This document shows positions 25,556 to 33,644 of a stretch of 46,298 nucleotides of DNA, one piece after another. The DNA is taken from positions 1 through 46,298 of the forward strand of contig NZ_RCDC01000010.1 of the NCBI RefSeq assembly GCF_003651185.1, in the 5' to 3' direction. The notes below the pieces were generated by a model. It had not been told where the DNA came from, made no database searches, and worked only from the letters and a program-made list of their open reading frames with translations. The position numbers and the translations under genes were made by a program. Origin of the DNA: Stenotrophomonas rhizophila. Lineage in GTDB: Bacteria; Pseudomonadota; Gammaproteobacteria; Xanthomonadales; Xanthomonadaceae. Numbering within the stretch: the stretch's first letter is position 1; every line of letters starts with the position of its first letter.

Positions 25556-26107
25556 TTACAGCATGCCGGTTTCGAGCCGGGCGGCCTCGGACATCATGTG
25601 ACGGCCCCACGGCGGGTCGAACACCAGCTCGACGTCGGCCTCGGCCACCGTCGGGATCATTTCCAGCTTGCTGCGCACGTCATCGACGAGGATCTCGCCC
25701 ATGCCGCAGCCGGGCGCGGTCAGGGTCATCTTGATGTCGACCTCGCGCTGGCCATCGTCCAGGTGCTTGAGGTCCACTTCATAGACCAGCCCCAGATCGA
25801 CGATGTTGAACGGGATTTCCGGATCGAAACAGGTGCGCAGCTGCTGCCACACCAGTTTTTCGACCTCCTCGTCGGAGGCATCGGCGGGCAACTCCAGCGC
25901 CGGGGGCGCCTCCTTGCCGATGGCATCGCCATCCTTGCCGGCGATGCGGAACAGATTGCCTTCGACAAAGACGGTATAGCTGCCACCCAGGGCCTGGGTG
26001 ATATAGCCATAGCTGCCAGCGGGCAGCGTGACCGTTTCGCCCTGCGGGACCATGACGGCCTCGCAGTCGCGTTCGAAGTGGACAGGTTCACTGCTACGGG
26101 AATACAT
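25556..26107 (-). CDS. sufT: SufT-like Fe-S assembly factor (DUF59/MIP18 family)
   Basis: The 183-residue protein has an N-terminal beta domain (CEAVMVPQGETVTLPAGSYGY) and a C-terminal MIP18-type domain. The latter contains CFDPEIPFNIVDLGLVYEV and TAPGCGMGEIL with its conserved cysteine. This two-part layout is that of SufT, which helps mature Fe-S proteins. The start MYSRSSEPVHFERDCE is chosen because it matches the domain boundary; an in-frame ATG 45 bp upstream is possible, and neither has a clear ribosome site. No other suf gene is nearby, so the role is inferred from the family alone. Confidence 0.82.
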   Translation of the reverse strand: MYSRSSEPVHFERDCEAVMVPQGETVTLPAGSYGYITQALGGSYTVFVEGNLFRIAGKDGDAIGKEAPPALELPADASDEEVEKLVWQQLRTCFDPEIPFNIVDLGLVYEVDLKHLDDGQREVDIKMTLTAPGCGMGEILVDDVRSKLEMIPTVAEADVELVFDPPWGRHMMSEAARLETGML

Positions 26108-26225
26108 GTGGATCGATATGGGGGTCGCGGCCAATTCCCGCAAGGCGACCATTTTAGCCCAGTGGCCGCCCACGCGCCGGTCACCGCGCAAGCCGGTATC
26201 CTGTGGGGACTTACAGGAAGATTGC

Positions 26226-26645
26226 ATGTCGCCCACGTCCGTGCCTGTCCGGAGCCGCCACTGGCTCTGGCCCCCGCTGTTTCTGCTTGGTGTCGTCACG
26301 GCCGTGCTGGCCTGGTTGTTCATCGCCCTGCTCACCGGCCGCCAGGCCGGCTGGATGGCGGTTCTGGCGGCGTTGGAGATCGCCTTCATGCTGCGTCTGG
26401 GCACCCTGCGCGCCGGTACCGCCCGGGTGGTGCTGACCCTGCTGGCCACCGTGCTGGTGGCGCTGGCAGCCAACTGGGGGATCGCTTCGGCCTACCTCGG
26501 CGGCGCGATGGGGCTTACCCCGTGGGAATCAGCGTTGCGCATGGGGCCCTATCTGGCCTGGACCCTCAGCGGCCTGGCCAACGGCGCGGTCGAATGGCTG
26601 TGGCTGGGCGTGGCGCTGGTCGTGGGTTGGTGGGTGGCGAGGTAA
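26226..26645 (+). CDS. Small hydrophobic membrane protein, unknown function
   Basis: The 139-residue protein has four strong hydrophobic segments (about residues 15-37, 42-58, 66-85 and 112-136) and little else. I do not recognise a named family. The ATG at 26226 has AGGA about eight bases upstream and follows a gap of about 120 bp from the divergent SufT-like gene. A REP pair follows its stop codon by about 30 bp. Confidence 0.7.
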   Translation: MSPTSVPVRSRHWLWPPLFLLGVVTAVLAWLFIALLTGRQAGWMAVLAALEIAFMLRLGTLRAGTARVVLTLLATVLVALAANWGIASAYLGGAMGLTPWESALRMGPYLAWTLSGLANGAVEWLWLGVALVVGWWVAR

Positions 26646-26677
26646 CACCCCCTGCACGCTGCCGCCGAATGCGATCG

Positions 26678-26772
26678 GTAGTGGCGGCCCGCTGGCCGGC
26701 TCCTCATGACATCAGAACGGAAACGCGCTGGCATTCAGGCATCGCGTTGAGCCGGCCAGCGGCCGGCACTAC
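26678..26772. repeat. Inverted pair of SMAG elements (REPIN)
   Basis: Two GTAG-headed REPs face outward around a 44-bp centre. The left one (26678-26702) is GTAG plus a GGCGGCCCGCTGGCC-type stem. The right one (26747-26772) is the more regular GCCGGCCAGCGGCCGGC copy ending CTAC. Such doublets are the mobile unit of REP sequences. Confidence 0.75.
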
Positions 26773-26822
26773 CGCAGGTCCGGAGTCGCCGCAGGTCCAG
26801 TGTCGCCGTAGATCCGGGGTCG
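26772..26822. repeat. Three tandem 17-bp repeats
   Basis: The units CCGCAGGTCCGGAGTCG, CCGCAGGTCCAGTGTCG and CCGTAGATCCGGGGTCG follow each other without gap. They lie between the REPIN and the next REP. They resemble REP head fragments and probably arose by slippage. Confidence 0.7.
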
Positions 26823-26825
26823 CCG

Positions 26826-26851
26826 GTAGGTCACGACCGTTGGTCGTGACC
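26826..26851 (+). repeat. SMAG/REP palindrome
   Basis: GTAG is followed by GTCACGACC, a 3-nt loop and GGTCGTGAC. It lies 14 bp downstream of pntB and may also end that transcript. Confidence 0.75.
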
Positions 26852-26865
26852 CTTGCATCCGCGCC

Positions 26866-28320
26866 TCAGTGCCCGCCGTCGAGCGCCTTGAGCTCACTGA
26901 CCAGCGCGCTCGCCGCACCCGCACCATCGCCGTACAGCATGCGGGCGTTGTCGGCATAGAACAGCGCATTCTCGATGCCGGCAAACCCGGTACCCTTGCC
27001 GCGCTTGATCACCACCACGTTGCGGGCGTTGACCACGTCCAGGATCGGCATGCCGTAGATCGGGCTGGCAGGGTCGGTGCGCGCGACCGGATTGACCACG
27101 TCGTTGGCGCCGATCACCAGCACCACGTCGGTGTTCGGGAATTCCGGGTTGATGTCGTCCATGTCGGCGATCAGGTCGTAGGGCACGCCCGCTTCGGCCA
27201 GCAGCACGTTCATGTGCCCCGGCATACGCCCGGCCACCGGGTGGATCGCGAACTTCACCTTGATGCCGCGATCGATCAACCGCTGCGCCAGCTCCCACAC
27301 CTTGTGCTGCGCCTGGGCCACGGCCATGCCGTAACCGGGCACGATCACCACACGCTCGGCGAAGGCCAGCATCGCCGCCACATCGCTGGCCTCGATGGGC
27401 TTCTGCGCGCCGCTGATTTCCTGCGCGACACCGCCGCCGCCGAAGTTGGAGAACAACACGCCGCTGATCGGGCGGTTCATCGCCTTGGCCATCAGGCGGG
27501 TCAGCAGGATGCCCGCCGCGCCGACCATCATTCCGGCGATGATCAGCGCCTCGTTGCCGAGCACATAGCCTTCGAAGGCCACGGCCAGGCCGGTGAACGC
27601 GTTGTACAGCGAGATCACCACCGGCATGTCGGCGCCACCGATCGGCAGCGTCATCAGTACGCCCAGCGCGAGTGCGACCACGAAGAAGCTGATGATCGCC
27701 ACCGGGCTCAGGGTGACCGCAGCCCAGATCCCCAGCACCACCATCCCCAGCGCGACCAGCAGGTTGAACACCTGCTGCCCCGGGAAGGTGACGCGGCGGT
27801 CGAGCCGACCATCGAGTTTGGCCCAGGCGATGATCGAGCCGGACAGCGACACCGCGCCGATCGCCGAACCGATCACGGCCAGCGCCAGCACCGTCGCCGA
27901 CGGCTGGCGCGCGGCGAGGTCGGCCAGCGCCTGCTCGCTCCAGTGCGTGGTATCGCGGTTGGTCAGGAACGAGAAGCGCAGCAGTTCCACCGCACCGATC
28001 GCCGCCGCCGAGCCGCCGCCCATGCCGTTGTAGAGCGCCACCATCTGCGGCATGTCGGTGATCGCCACGCGCTTGGCCGACCACCACGCCACGCCGGTGC
28101 CGATCGCCACCGCCGCCAGGATCAGCGGGATGTTGTGCAGCTCGGGCAGGAAGAACGTCGCCACCGTGGCGATCAGCATGCCCAGCCCGGCCCAGCGGAT
28201 GCCGCTGCGCGCGGTCATCGGCGAGGCCATGCGCTGCAGGCCCAGCAGGAACAGGGTTGCGGCCACCAGATAGCTCACCTGGACCAGCCACTGCAGCAGT
28301 TGCGCGGTGGTCACGTTCAA
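26866..28320 (-). CDS. pntB: NAD(P) transhydrogenase subunit beta
   Basis: PntB forms most of the proton channel and the NADP(H)-binding domain III of the proton-pumping transhydrogenase in the inner membrane. The 484-residue protein has an N-terminal half of about eight or nine membrane helices (SYLVAATLFLLGLQRM, GIRWAGLGMLIAT). The C-terminal domain III contains VVIVPGYGMAVAQAQHKVWEL and VVLVIGANDVVNPVA. The start is not certain. TTG at 28320 overlaps the pntA2 stop (TTGA) with GGAG eight bases upstream; GTG at 28314 is the alternative. Downstream are REP elements. Confidence 0.93.
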   Translation of the reverse strand: MNVTTAQLLQWLVQVSYLVAATLFLLGLQRMASPMTARSGIRWAGLGMLIATVATFFLPELHNIPLILAAVAIGTGVAWWSAKRVAITDMPQMVALYNGMGGGSAAAIGAVELLRFSFLTNRDTTHWSEQALADLAARQPSATVLALAVIGSAIGAVSLSGSIIAWAKLDGRLDRRVTFPGQQVFNLLVALGMVVLGIWAAVTLSPVAIISFFVVALALGVLMTLPIGGADMPVVISLYNAFTGLAVAFEGYVLGNEALIIAGMMVGAAGILLTRLMAKAMNRPISGVLFSNFGGGGVAQEISGAQKPIEASDVAAMLAFAERVVIVPGYGMAVAQAQHKVWELAQRLIDRGIKVKFAIHPVAGRMPGHMNVLLAEAGVPYDLIADMDDINPEFPNTDVVLVIGANDVVNPVARTDPASPIYGMPILDVVNARNVVVIKRGKGTGFAGIENALFYADNARMLYGDGAGAASALVSELKALDGGH

Positions 28321-28625
28321 GGCGTCTTCTCCCCGGCGTCGCGCTTGGCGCTGGGCTTGAACATGTCGAGCATGCGTTCGGTCACCACGTAGCCACCGGC
28401 CGCATTGCCCGCGCCGAGCACCACCGCGATGAAGCCGATGATCTTCTCCAGCGGGGTCTGCGCGTGCCCCAGCACCACCATCGCCCCGATCAGCACGATG
28501 CCGTGGATGAAGTTGGAGCCGGACATCAACGGGGTATGCAGGATCACCGGCACCCGCGAAATGATCACGTGGCCGGCAATGGCGGCCAGCATGAAGATAT
28601 ACAACGCCACGAACCCGTCGCTCAT
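28317..28625 (-). CDS. pntA2: NAD(P) transhydrogenase subunit alpha, membrane part
   Basis: This 102-residue protein is equivalent to the C-terminal membrane segment of E. coli PntA, with three to four helices (FVALYIFMLAAIAGHVIISRV, HGIVLIGAMVVLGH, IIGFIAVVLGAGNAAGGYVV). The ATG at 28625 is chosen because GGGAG lies ten bases upstream; a GTG nine bases earlier is too close to it. It is coupled to pntB. The soluble alpha part, pntA1, is not adjacent but lies 1.5 kb away at 30172. A possible -10 element TATGAT (minus strand, 28663-28668) suggests a separate promoter. Confidence 0.93.
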   Translation of the reverse strand: MSDGFVALYIFMLAAIAGHVIISRVPVILHTPLMSGSNFIHGIVLIGAMVVLGHAQTPLEKIIGFIAVVLGAGNAAGGYVVTERMLDMFKPSAKRDAGEKTP

Positions 28626-28755
28626 TGCAGTCACTCTCCCAGGCGGTCATCCCGTCCCCTGCATCATAACCATGCGCTGAACCAATCGGGCGGGCCGGTC
28701 AACCGCGACCGCCCTGGGGCGTTCTCACGGTATCCCCCTGCCGGACCGCTACCCT

Positions 28756-29331
28756 GTGCTGGTGAGCTCTCCCCTACCGTCGACGGATGCCGACCTGCCC
28801 GCCACTGCCGAGGTGGCGCTGCCGGTGTCGCTGGATGCCTTCCTGGCCGGCATCGGCCCGCGCGCGTTCCGCTTCGCCGAGGCCGGCCTGCGCCAGCGCG
28901 AGGACGCGCTGGATGCGGTGCAGGACAGCATGCTGAAGATGCTCGGCTACCGCGACAAACCTGCCGCCGAGTGGGCACCGCTGTTCTGGAGCATCCTGCG
29001 CCGCCGCGTCGTGGATCTGCAGCGCCGCCGTGGCTTCCGCCTCAAGTTCTGGCGCAGCAGCGACGAGGCCGGCGGCGAGCATGACATCGACTGGGCCGAC
29101 CACGCGCCCGGCCCGGCCCAGGCCCATGAGCAGCGCGATCAGTACGCACAACTGGTGCAGGCGCTGCGGGAGCTGCCCGCGCGCCAGCGCGAGGCCTTCA
29201 CCCTGCGCGTGCTGCAGGACCTGGACGGCGCCACCACGGCCAAGGCCATGGGCTGCAGCGAAGGCGCGGTCAAAACCCATCTTTCGCGCGCCCGCCAGGC
29301 GCTGCAGCAGTCTTTGGAGATCGCCCTGTGA
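28756..29331 (+). CDS. RNA polymerase sigma factor, ECF type
   Basis: The 191-residue protein has a sigma-2 region (RFAEAGLRQREDALDAVQDSMLKMLGY) and a sigma-4 region. The latter has the helix-turn-helix LRELPARQREAFTLRVLQDLDGATTAKAMGCSEGAVKTHLSRARQAL, typical of ECF factors. The start is a GTG at 28756 or the next GTG at 28762; neither has a clear ribosome site. Its stop overlaps the next gene (GTGA). The three-gene unit sigma, DUF3619-like and DUF3106-like is known in proteobacteria. The target regulon is unknown. Confidence 0.9.
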   Translation: MLVSSPLPSTDADLPATAEVALPVSLDAFLAGIGPRAFRFAEAGLRQREDALDAVQDSMLKMLGYRDKPAAEWAPLFWSILRRRVVDLQRRRGFRLKFWRSSDEAGGEHDIDWADHAPGPAQAHEQRDQYAQLVQALRELPARQREAFTLRVLQDLDGATTAKAMGCSEGAVKTHLSRARQALQQSLEIAL

Positions 29332-29663
29332 ACCGACCACTGCCCCCTTCGATGCATGACGATGCCGCCCTGGGGCAGCTGCATGCGCAGGCGCTGGATA
29401 CGCTCTCGCCGGCCACGCTGGCGCGGTTGCGCAGCGCGCGCCATGCGGCCTCGCCGGCCAAGCGGCATGCGCCGTCCTGGTGGATGGCCACCGCCTGTTC
29501 GGCGGTGGTCGCGCTCGCGTTGGGCTACAGTTTCCTCCTCGGCGAAGCGACCGCCCCGCCGGCACCGGTGGTGGCGAGCGCGGCCGATGACGGCAGCGAC
29601 GTTCTCGACGAAAATCCCGATCTGTATGTGTGGCTGGGCAGTACCGACCTGGCAATGGAGTGA
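29328..29663 (+). CDS. DUF3619-like single-pass membrane protein, possible anti-sigma factor
   Basis: The 111-residue protein has a cytosolic N-terminal part with HAQALDTLSPATLARLRSARHAA, one membrane helix (about residues 51-69, WMATACSAVVALALGYSFL) and an acidic periplasmic tail ending DLYVWLGSTDLAME. The start is a GTG overlapping the sigma-factor stop. Size, topology and position suggest it restrains the sigma factor, but it lacks a zinc-finger HxxxCxxC motif. That role is therefore inference. Confidence 0.75.
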   Translation: MNRPLPPSMHDDAALGQLHAQALDTLSPATLARLRSARHAASPAKRHAPSWWMATACSAVVALALGYSFLLGEATAPPAPVVASAADDGSDVLDENPDLYVWLGSTDLAME

Positions 29664-29665
29664 TG

Positions 29666-30082
29666 ATGAAACTGCGACTGTCCCTGGGGCTGATGTTGCT
29701 GACGCTGAGTGCGGCCGGCTGGGCGCAGACCGCCCCGCTGCCGGACTGGGACACACTCAGCCCCCAGCAGCGCGAAGCGTTGATCGCGCCCGTGCGTGAC
29801 CGCTGGAACGACGCGCCGGCGCCGCAACGCGAGCGCATGCTGCAGCACGGCCAGCGCTGGCTGACCATGACCCCGGAGCAGCGCGCGCAGGCGCACAGGG
29901 GCCGCCATCGCTTCGAGAACATGACGCCGGAGCAGCGCGAGCAGGCGCGCGCACTGTTCGGCCAGATGCGCAGCATGACGCCGGAGCAGCGGCAGGCGCT
30001 GCGCGACCGCTGGGCGCGGATGACCCCGGACGAACGCAAGGCCTGGCTCAAGGCCAACCCAGCACCGCCGCCGAAGCGCTGA
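29666..30082 (+). CDS. DUF3106-like exported protein with TPEQR repeats
   Basis: The 138-residue protein has a signal peptide (about 1-20, ending SAAGWAQ). Short helical repeats follow, built on TPEQR: SPQQREALIAPV, TPEQRAQAHRGR, TPEQREQARALF, TPEQRQALRDRW and TPDERKAWLKAN. It is very rich in Arg and Gln. I prefer the second of two adjacent ATGs (29666) because GGAG lies five bases upstream; the first (29663) overlaps the previous stop. It is probably a periplasmic partner or target of the sigma/anti-sigma pair; the function is unknown. Confidence 0.8.
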   Translation: MKLRLSLGLMLLTLSAAGWAQTAPLPDWDTLSPQQREALIAPVRDRWNDAPAPQRERMLQHGQRWLTMTPEQRAQAHRGRHRFENMTPEQREQARALFGQMRSMTPEQRQALRDRWARMTPDERKAWLKANPAPPPKR

Positions 30083-30091
30083 GCCGTTAAC

Positions 30092-30174
30092 GGCGTTAAC
30101 GGGGACGGCGTTAACGGGGACGGAGGGGATTATTAACTACCTCCGTCCCTGTTATTTCAGTCCCTGTTATTTCA
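30092..30174. repeat. Tandem 15-bp doublets flanking a hairpin (bidirectional terminator)
   Basis: GGCGTTAACGGGGAC is repeated exactly twice (30092-30106, 30107-30121) and GTCCCTGTTATTTCA exactly twice (30145-30159, 30160-30174). The two halves are imperfect inverted copies of each other. The inner copies form a 14-bp stem, 30113-30126 with 30140-30153, around a 13-nt loop, lying between convergent DUF3106-like and pntA1 genes. The last copy ends with the pntA1 stop codon. It probably terminates transcription from both sides. Confidence 0.75.
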
Positions 30175-31254
30175 GGCGGCGACCCAGCGGGTTTTGGCGA
30201 GCAGTTCGTCGTCCCAGTCGAAGGTGACCGCGCCGTCTTTCAGGAACAGCGCGACAAAGTTGTAGACGTTGCGGGCGTACATCTCGCTGGCGTGGACCGC
30301 GCCCTGGCTGGCCAGGTTGAGCGGGCCATCGATGAGCACGCCGTCCAGATCCACTACCTCGCCCGGCTGGGTGGCTTCGCAGTTGCCGCCGGTTTCGGCG
30401 GCGAGGTCGACGATCACGCTGCCCGGCTTCATCCCCCGCGCCATCGCGGTACTGACGATTTTCGGCGCTGGCCGCCCAGGCACCGCGGCGGTGCAGATCA
30501 CCACGTCCACGGTGCGCAGATGCTCGCCAAGGCGACGCTGCTGCTCGGCACGCTCTTCATCGGTCAGGGGCCGCGCGTAACCGCCTTCGCCGACCGCGCT
30601 CACGCCCAGATCCAGGAATTTGCCGCCCAGCGATTCGATCTGCTCGCGGGTTTCCGGGCGCACATCGAAGCCTTCCACCTGCGCACCAAGACGACGGGCG
30701 GTAGCAATCGCCTGCAGGCCGGCCACACCGGCACCGACCACCAGCACCTTGGAAGGACGGATCGTGCCGGCGGCGGTGGTGAGCATCGGGAAGAAGCGCG
30801 GCGCGCGCTGGGCCGCGATCAGGGTGGCCTTGTAACCGGCCATGCCGGCCTGCGAACTGAGGACATCCATCGATTGGGCGCGCGTGGTGCGCGGCAGACG
30901 CTCCAGCGGGAACGCCTGCAGGCCACGTGACTGGATCAGGCCCGCGCGTTCGGCATCGCCCTGCGGGTGCAGCATGCCGATCAGGCTGGCACCGGACTTC
31001 AACCGGGCAAGGCGGTCATTGGACGGTGGCTGCACGCACAGCACGATGTCGGCCTGGGCCAGGCGGGTGTCATCGGCCGGCTGGGCCCCCACGTCCTGAT
31101 AGACCGCATCAGGGAAGCCCGCCGCCAGCCCGGCACCGGGTTCGAATGCGACGCTCGCCCCCAGCGCGATCAACTTGCGCGCCGTTTCCGGCGTCATCGC
31201 CACGCGCCGTTCCCCCGGCGCATGTTCCTTTACCACCAACACCTCGACAGCCAT
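30172..31254 (-). CDS. pntA1: NAD(P) transhydrogenase subunit alpha, soluble NAD-binding part
   Basis: This 360-residue protein is domain I of transhydrogenase, related to alanine dehydrogenase, and binds NAD(H). It shows VVKEHAPGERRVAMTPE and the RxxxxDxxSSQA-type stretch RTTRAQSMDVLSSQAGMAGYKA. The Rossmann motif VLVVGAGVAGLQAIATARRLGA and the C-terminal GPLNLASQGAVHASEMYARN also follow. It ends where domain II would begin; that part is encoded separately (pntA2). The gene is cut off from pntA2-pntB by an oppositely oriented sigma-factor operon, so the subunits come from two transcripts. Confidence 0.94.
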   Translation of the reverse strand: MAVEVLVVKEHAPGERRVAMTPETARKLIALGASVAFEPGAGLAAGFPDAVYQDVGAQPADDTRLAQADIVLCVQPPSNDRLARLKSGASLIGMLHPQGDAERAGLIQSRGLQAFPLERLPRTTRAQSMDVLSSQAGMAGYKATLIAAQRAPRFFPMLTTAAGTIRPSKVLVVGAGVAGLQAIATARRLGAQVEGFDVRPETREQIESLGGKFLDLGVSAVGEGGYARPLTDEERAEQQRRLGEHLRTVDVVICTAAVPGRPAPKIVSTAMARGMKPGSVIVDLAAETGGNCEATQPGEVVDLDGVLIDGPLNLASQGAVHASEMYARNVYNFVALFLKDGAVTFDWDDELLAKTRWVAA

Positions 31255-31325
31255 GCCTGTCCCCGACGATCAGCGGAATGTGGGCTGATCGTAACCTGAT
31301 CGTCCGGCCAGAGTGGCCCCCGGGG

Positions 31326-33644
31326 TCAATGCACGGTCGCGTTCTTGGTATCCAGGCGATCGATCACGCCCTGCATGGCACTGTCGAAGGCGCCATCGTC
31401 GATATGCGCGCGCAGGCGGCCCAGGCGCACCATCACGGCCAGTTCTTCCGGCGAGGCGACGCAGAACCGCACCCCGCGCCGGTTGACGAACAGCAGGCGC
31501 TGCGAAATCGGGCTCACCCAGGACAGCTTGCCGGCCTGGACCTTGCCGTCCTTGTCGACGAAATCCAGCCAGCTGCCGATCTCCAGGCCGCGGAAGCGGT
31601 CGGCATCGGCATTGTCGAAATCGCTGACATCCACCTTGCTGCCCAGCTGCACCGCCGCCGATTCCTGCGCAGGCGGCGAAGGCAACGCCACCTGCGGCAG
31701 CTCGGGCAGCGCGCGTTCCAGTTCGGGGCGCGATTCGGCGATGCCCTGCAGGGTGTCGTGCAGCGCGTCGATGGCACTGGTGGCCGCGTCGGCATGCACA
31801 CCGACACTGGCGAAGACCTTGCGCAGCGCGGGGTGCCAGGCCTGCAGCCACGGCTTGCCGACGATATGCCGGCGCGCCTCGGCCACCTCATCCAGCATCC
31901 CATCGGCCAGGCCCAGTGCCTCACCGACCGAGGCGCCGTCTTCGCCTTCGCGCAGCACGGTCAGGGTCAGGTGGTGCTGCCAGGGCTGACGCAGGAATTC
32001 ACCGATCGCCTGCGGCAAGGTGGTGTCGCCAATCCGCCGGTCCAGCTCGGTGCTGGCCCGCTGGCGCGCCATTTCGAGCTTTTCCTGGCCGCGCTGGGTC
32101 TCGGCGGCACGGCGCTCGGCGATCTCGATCCGGCGCCGGTGCTGGGTCAGGAACTCGCGGAATTCTTCTTCCAGGGTCAGGAAGATCGCCAGGTTCTCGT
32201 TGAACTCGGCCACCAGGCGCTCGATGATCTCCTCGACCTTGCCCATCAGCACGCGCTCGGCCTGGCTTTCGCCGGTGTTGCCTTCGCAGGCCTCGGCCAG
32301 CGAGTTGAGCAGCTTGCGCGCCGGGTGGGTCTTCTGCACGAACATGCGGCGGTCGAGCATGGCCACCTTGACGAAGGGCACCACCAGCCGGCCGATCAGC
32401 TCGCGCGAGCGGCCCTCCAGGTCGCGCTCATCGAGCATCACGTCGAACAGCATGCCAACCAGATCGATCGCGTCTTCATCCTGCGGGTCCAGCCGCGCCT
32501 GCGCGGGATCGACCCCGAGCCGGGTCGCGCCGGACAGCACTTCACTCTTCAACCGCTGTGCCAGCGACTCACCGTCTTCACCGATCGCCGCGCGCAGGGT
32601 CGCACTGGGCGTGGCCTGCAGCAGCGACAGCACCGACATCATTTCGCGCTGGCTCAGCGGGCGTTGCTGGCCGACCGCGACGCTGGCCGCCGAGGTGGCG
32701 TCCTCGCGTACATGACGGGTCTGCTGCAGCAGTTCGTGCAGGGCATCAAGCAGCATGCCCTGGTTGCCGCCGAGGCTGTCACCGCCCTCGCCCGGGCCTT
32801 CATGTGCTGCATGCGGTCCGCCCTGGAGGCGGCCACGGCTCTCGGCCCAGCGGTCGGCGAAGCGACGGGCCCAGGCCGGTGCCTGGCCCTCTTCGCCCGC
32901 CGATCCCATGCTGCTCTCGGGCTCAAAACCCTCGAAGGCATCGCGGTCCTCGCGCGGCGGCGAGGGCGCGCGCGGAGCAGGACGGCGCGCGGCCATCTGC
33001 GGCATCACGCCCGCTGCGGCCAGTTGTTCATCCAGATACTCGTAACGCTTGCCGATCGGCTGCTGCAGATCGCGCTCGCACAACTTGATGAGCACCAGCC
33101 GCACTTCCGGGGCCAGTTCACAATCGGCGAAGGCCTCGTGGATCGCCACGCCGAGGTGCTCGGGGCTGATCGGATTGGTATCGGCCTGCAGTTCCAGCCC
33201 CCCGGCGATCATGCCCAGGCGGCGGTCCAGACGCGACAGTACCGGCTTGAAGTCACGCAGCAGCACGGTGGCGAAATTGCGCACCGCCAGCCGGGACTCC
33301 AGCACGTGTTCGGGCACCAGGCTCAGCCCATCCTCGATCTGGCCGGCCAGGGTGGCCTCGGCAGACAGCGGCTCGCCCCGCTCCAGCGCCTCCCAGGCCT
33401 GGGCCAGGTGGGCGCGGAAGCCAGCCACGATGTCGTCCCGGCGGCGGCGCAGCTCGCGCATGCCATCCAGGAACAGCAACTGCGACGCGCCGGCGGTACC
33501 GGCACGGTCAAACAGCACGTCGTCGAAGCGCGCCAGCACCGTCGAAAACGACTCGACCAGCCCCGGCAGCACGGCCTCACGGGCCATCGTCAACAACGCC
33601 GGGTCACGGCCCGGGTGCCCCCCTACATTGGGCGTGGCAATCAT
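31326..33644 (-). CDS. DUF1631 protein with C-terminal PilZ-like barrel
   Basis: The 772-residue cytosolic protein fits DUF1631. A long helical body contains PGLVESFSTVLARFDDVLFDRA near the N-terminus and LGMLFDVMLDER-like segments. A charged, probably disordered linker lies at about 215-310. The C-terminal beta domain (about 670-772) contains GSWLDFVDKDGKVQAGKLSWVSP and LLFVNRRGVRF. That last part resembles PilZ-type barrels, but the RxxxR/DxSxxG c-di-GMP motif is not evident. The ATG at 33644 gives the natural N-terminus. Older annotations of such proteins as thymidine phosphorylase have no support in the sequence. Confidence 0.82.
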   Translation of the reverse strand: MIATPNVGGHPGRDPALLTMAREAVLPGLVESFSTVLARFDDVLFDRAGTAGASQLLFLDGMRELRRRRDDIVAGFRAHLAQAWEALERGEPLSAEATLAGQIEDGLSLVPEHVLESRLAVRNFATVLLRDFKPVLSRLDRRLGMIAGGLELQADTNPISPEHLGVAIHEAFADCELAPEVRLVLIKLCERDLQQPIGKRYEYLDEQLAAAGVMPQMAARRPAPRAPSPPREDRDAFEGFEPESSMGSAGEEGQAPAWARRFADRWAESRGRLQGGPHAAHEGPGEGGDSLGGNQGMLLDALHELLQQTRHVREDATSAASVAVGQQRPLSQREMMSVLSLLQATPSATLRAAIGEDGESLAQRLKSEVLSGATRLGVDPAQARLDPQDEDAIDLVGMLFDVMLDERDLEGRSRELIGRLVVPFVKVAMLDRRMFVQKTHPARKLLNSLAEACEGNTGESQAERVLMGKVEEIIERLVAEFNENLAIFLTLEEEFREFLTQHRRRIEIAERRAAETQRGQEKLEMARQRASTELDRRIGDTTLPQAIGEFLRQPWQHHLTLTVLREGEDGASVGEALGLADGMLDEVAEARRHIVGKPWLQAWHPALRKVFASVGVHADAATSAIDALHDTLQGIAESRPELERALPELPQVALPSPPAQESAAVQLGSKVDVSDFDNADADRFRGLEIGSWLDFVDKDGKVQAGKLSWVSPISQRLLFVNRRGVRFCVASPEELAVMVRLGRLRAHIDDGAFDSAMQGVIDRLDTKNATVH

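Noticed and set aside
26646..26865. Transposase remnant among the REP elements
   Set aside because: No frame longer than a few codons resembles a REP-associated tyrosine transposase; the stretch is only palindromes and short tandem units.
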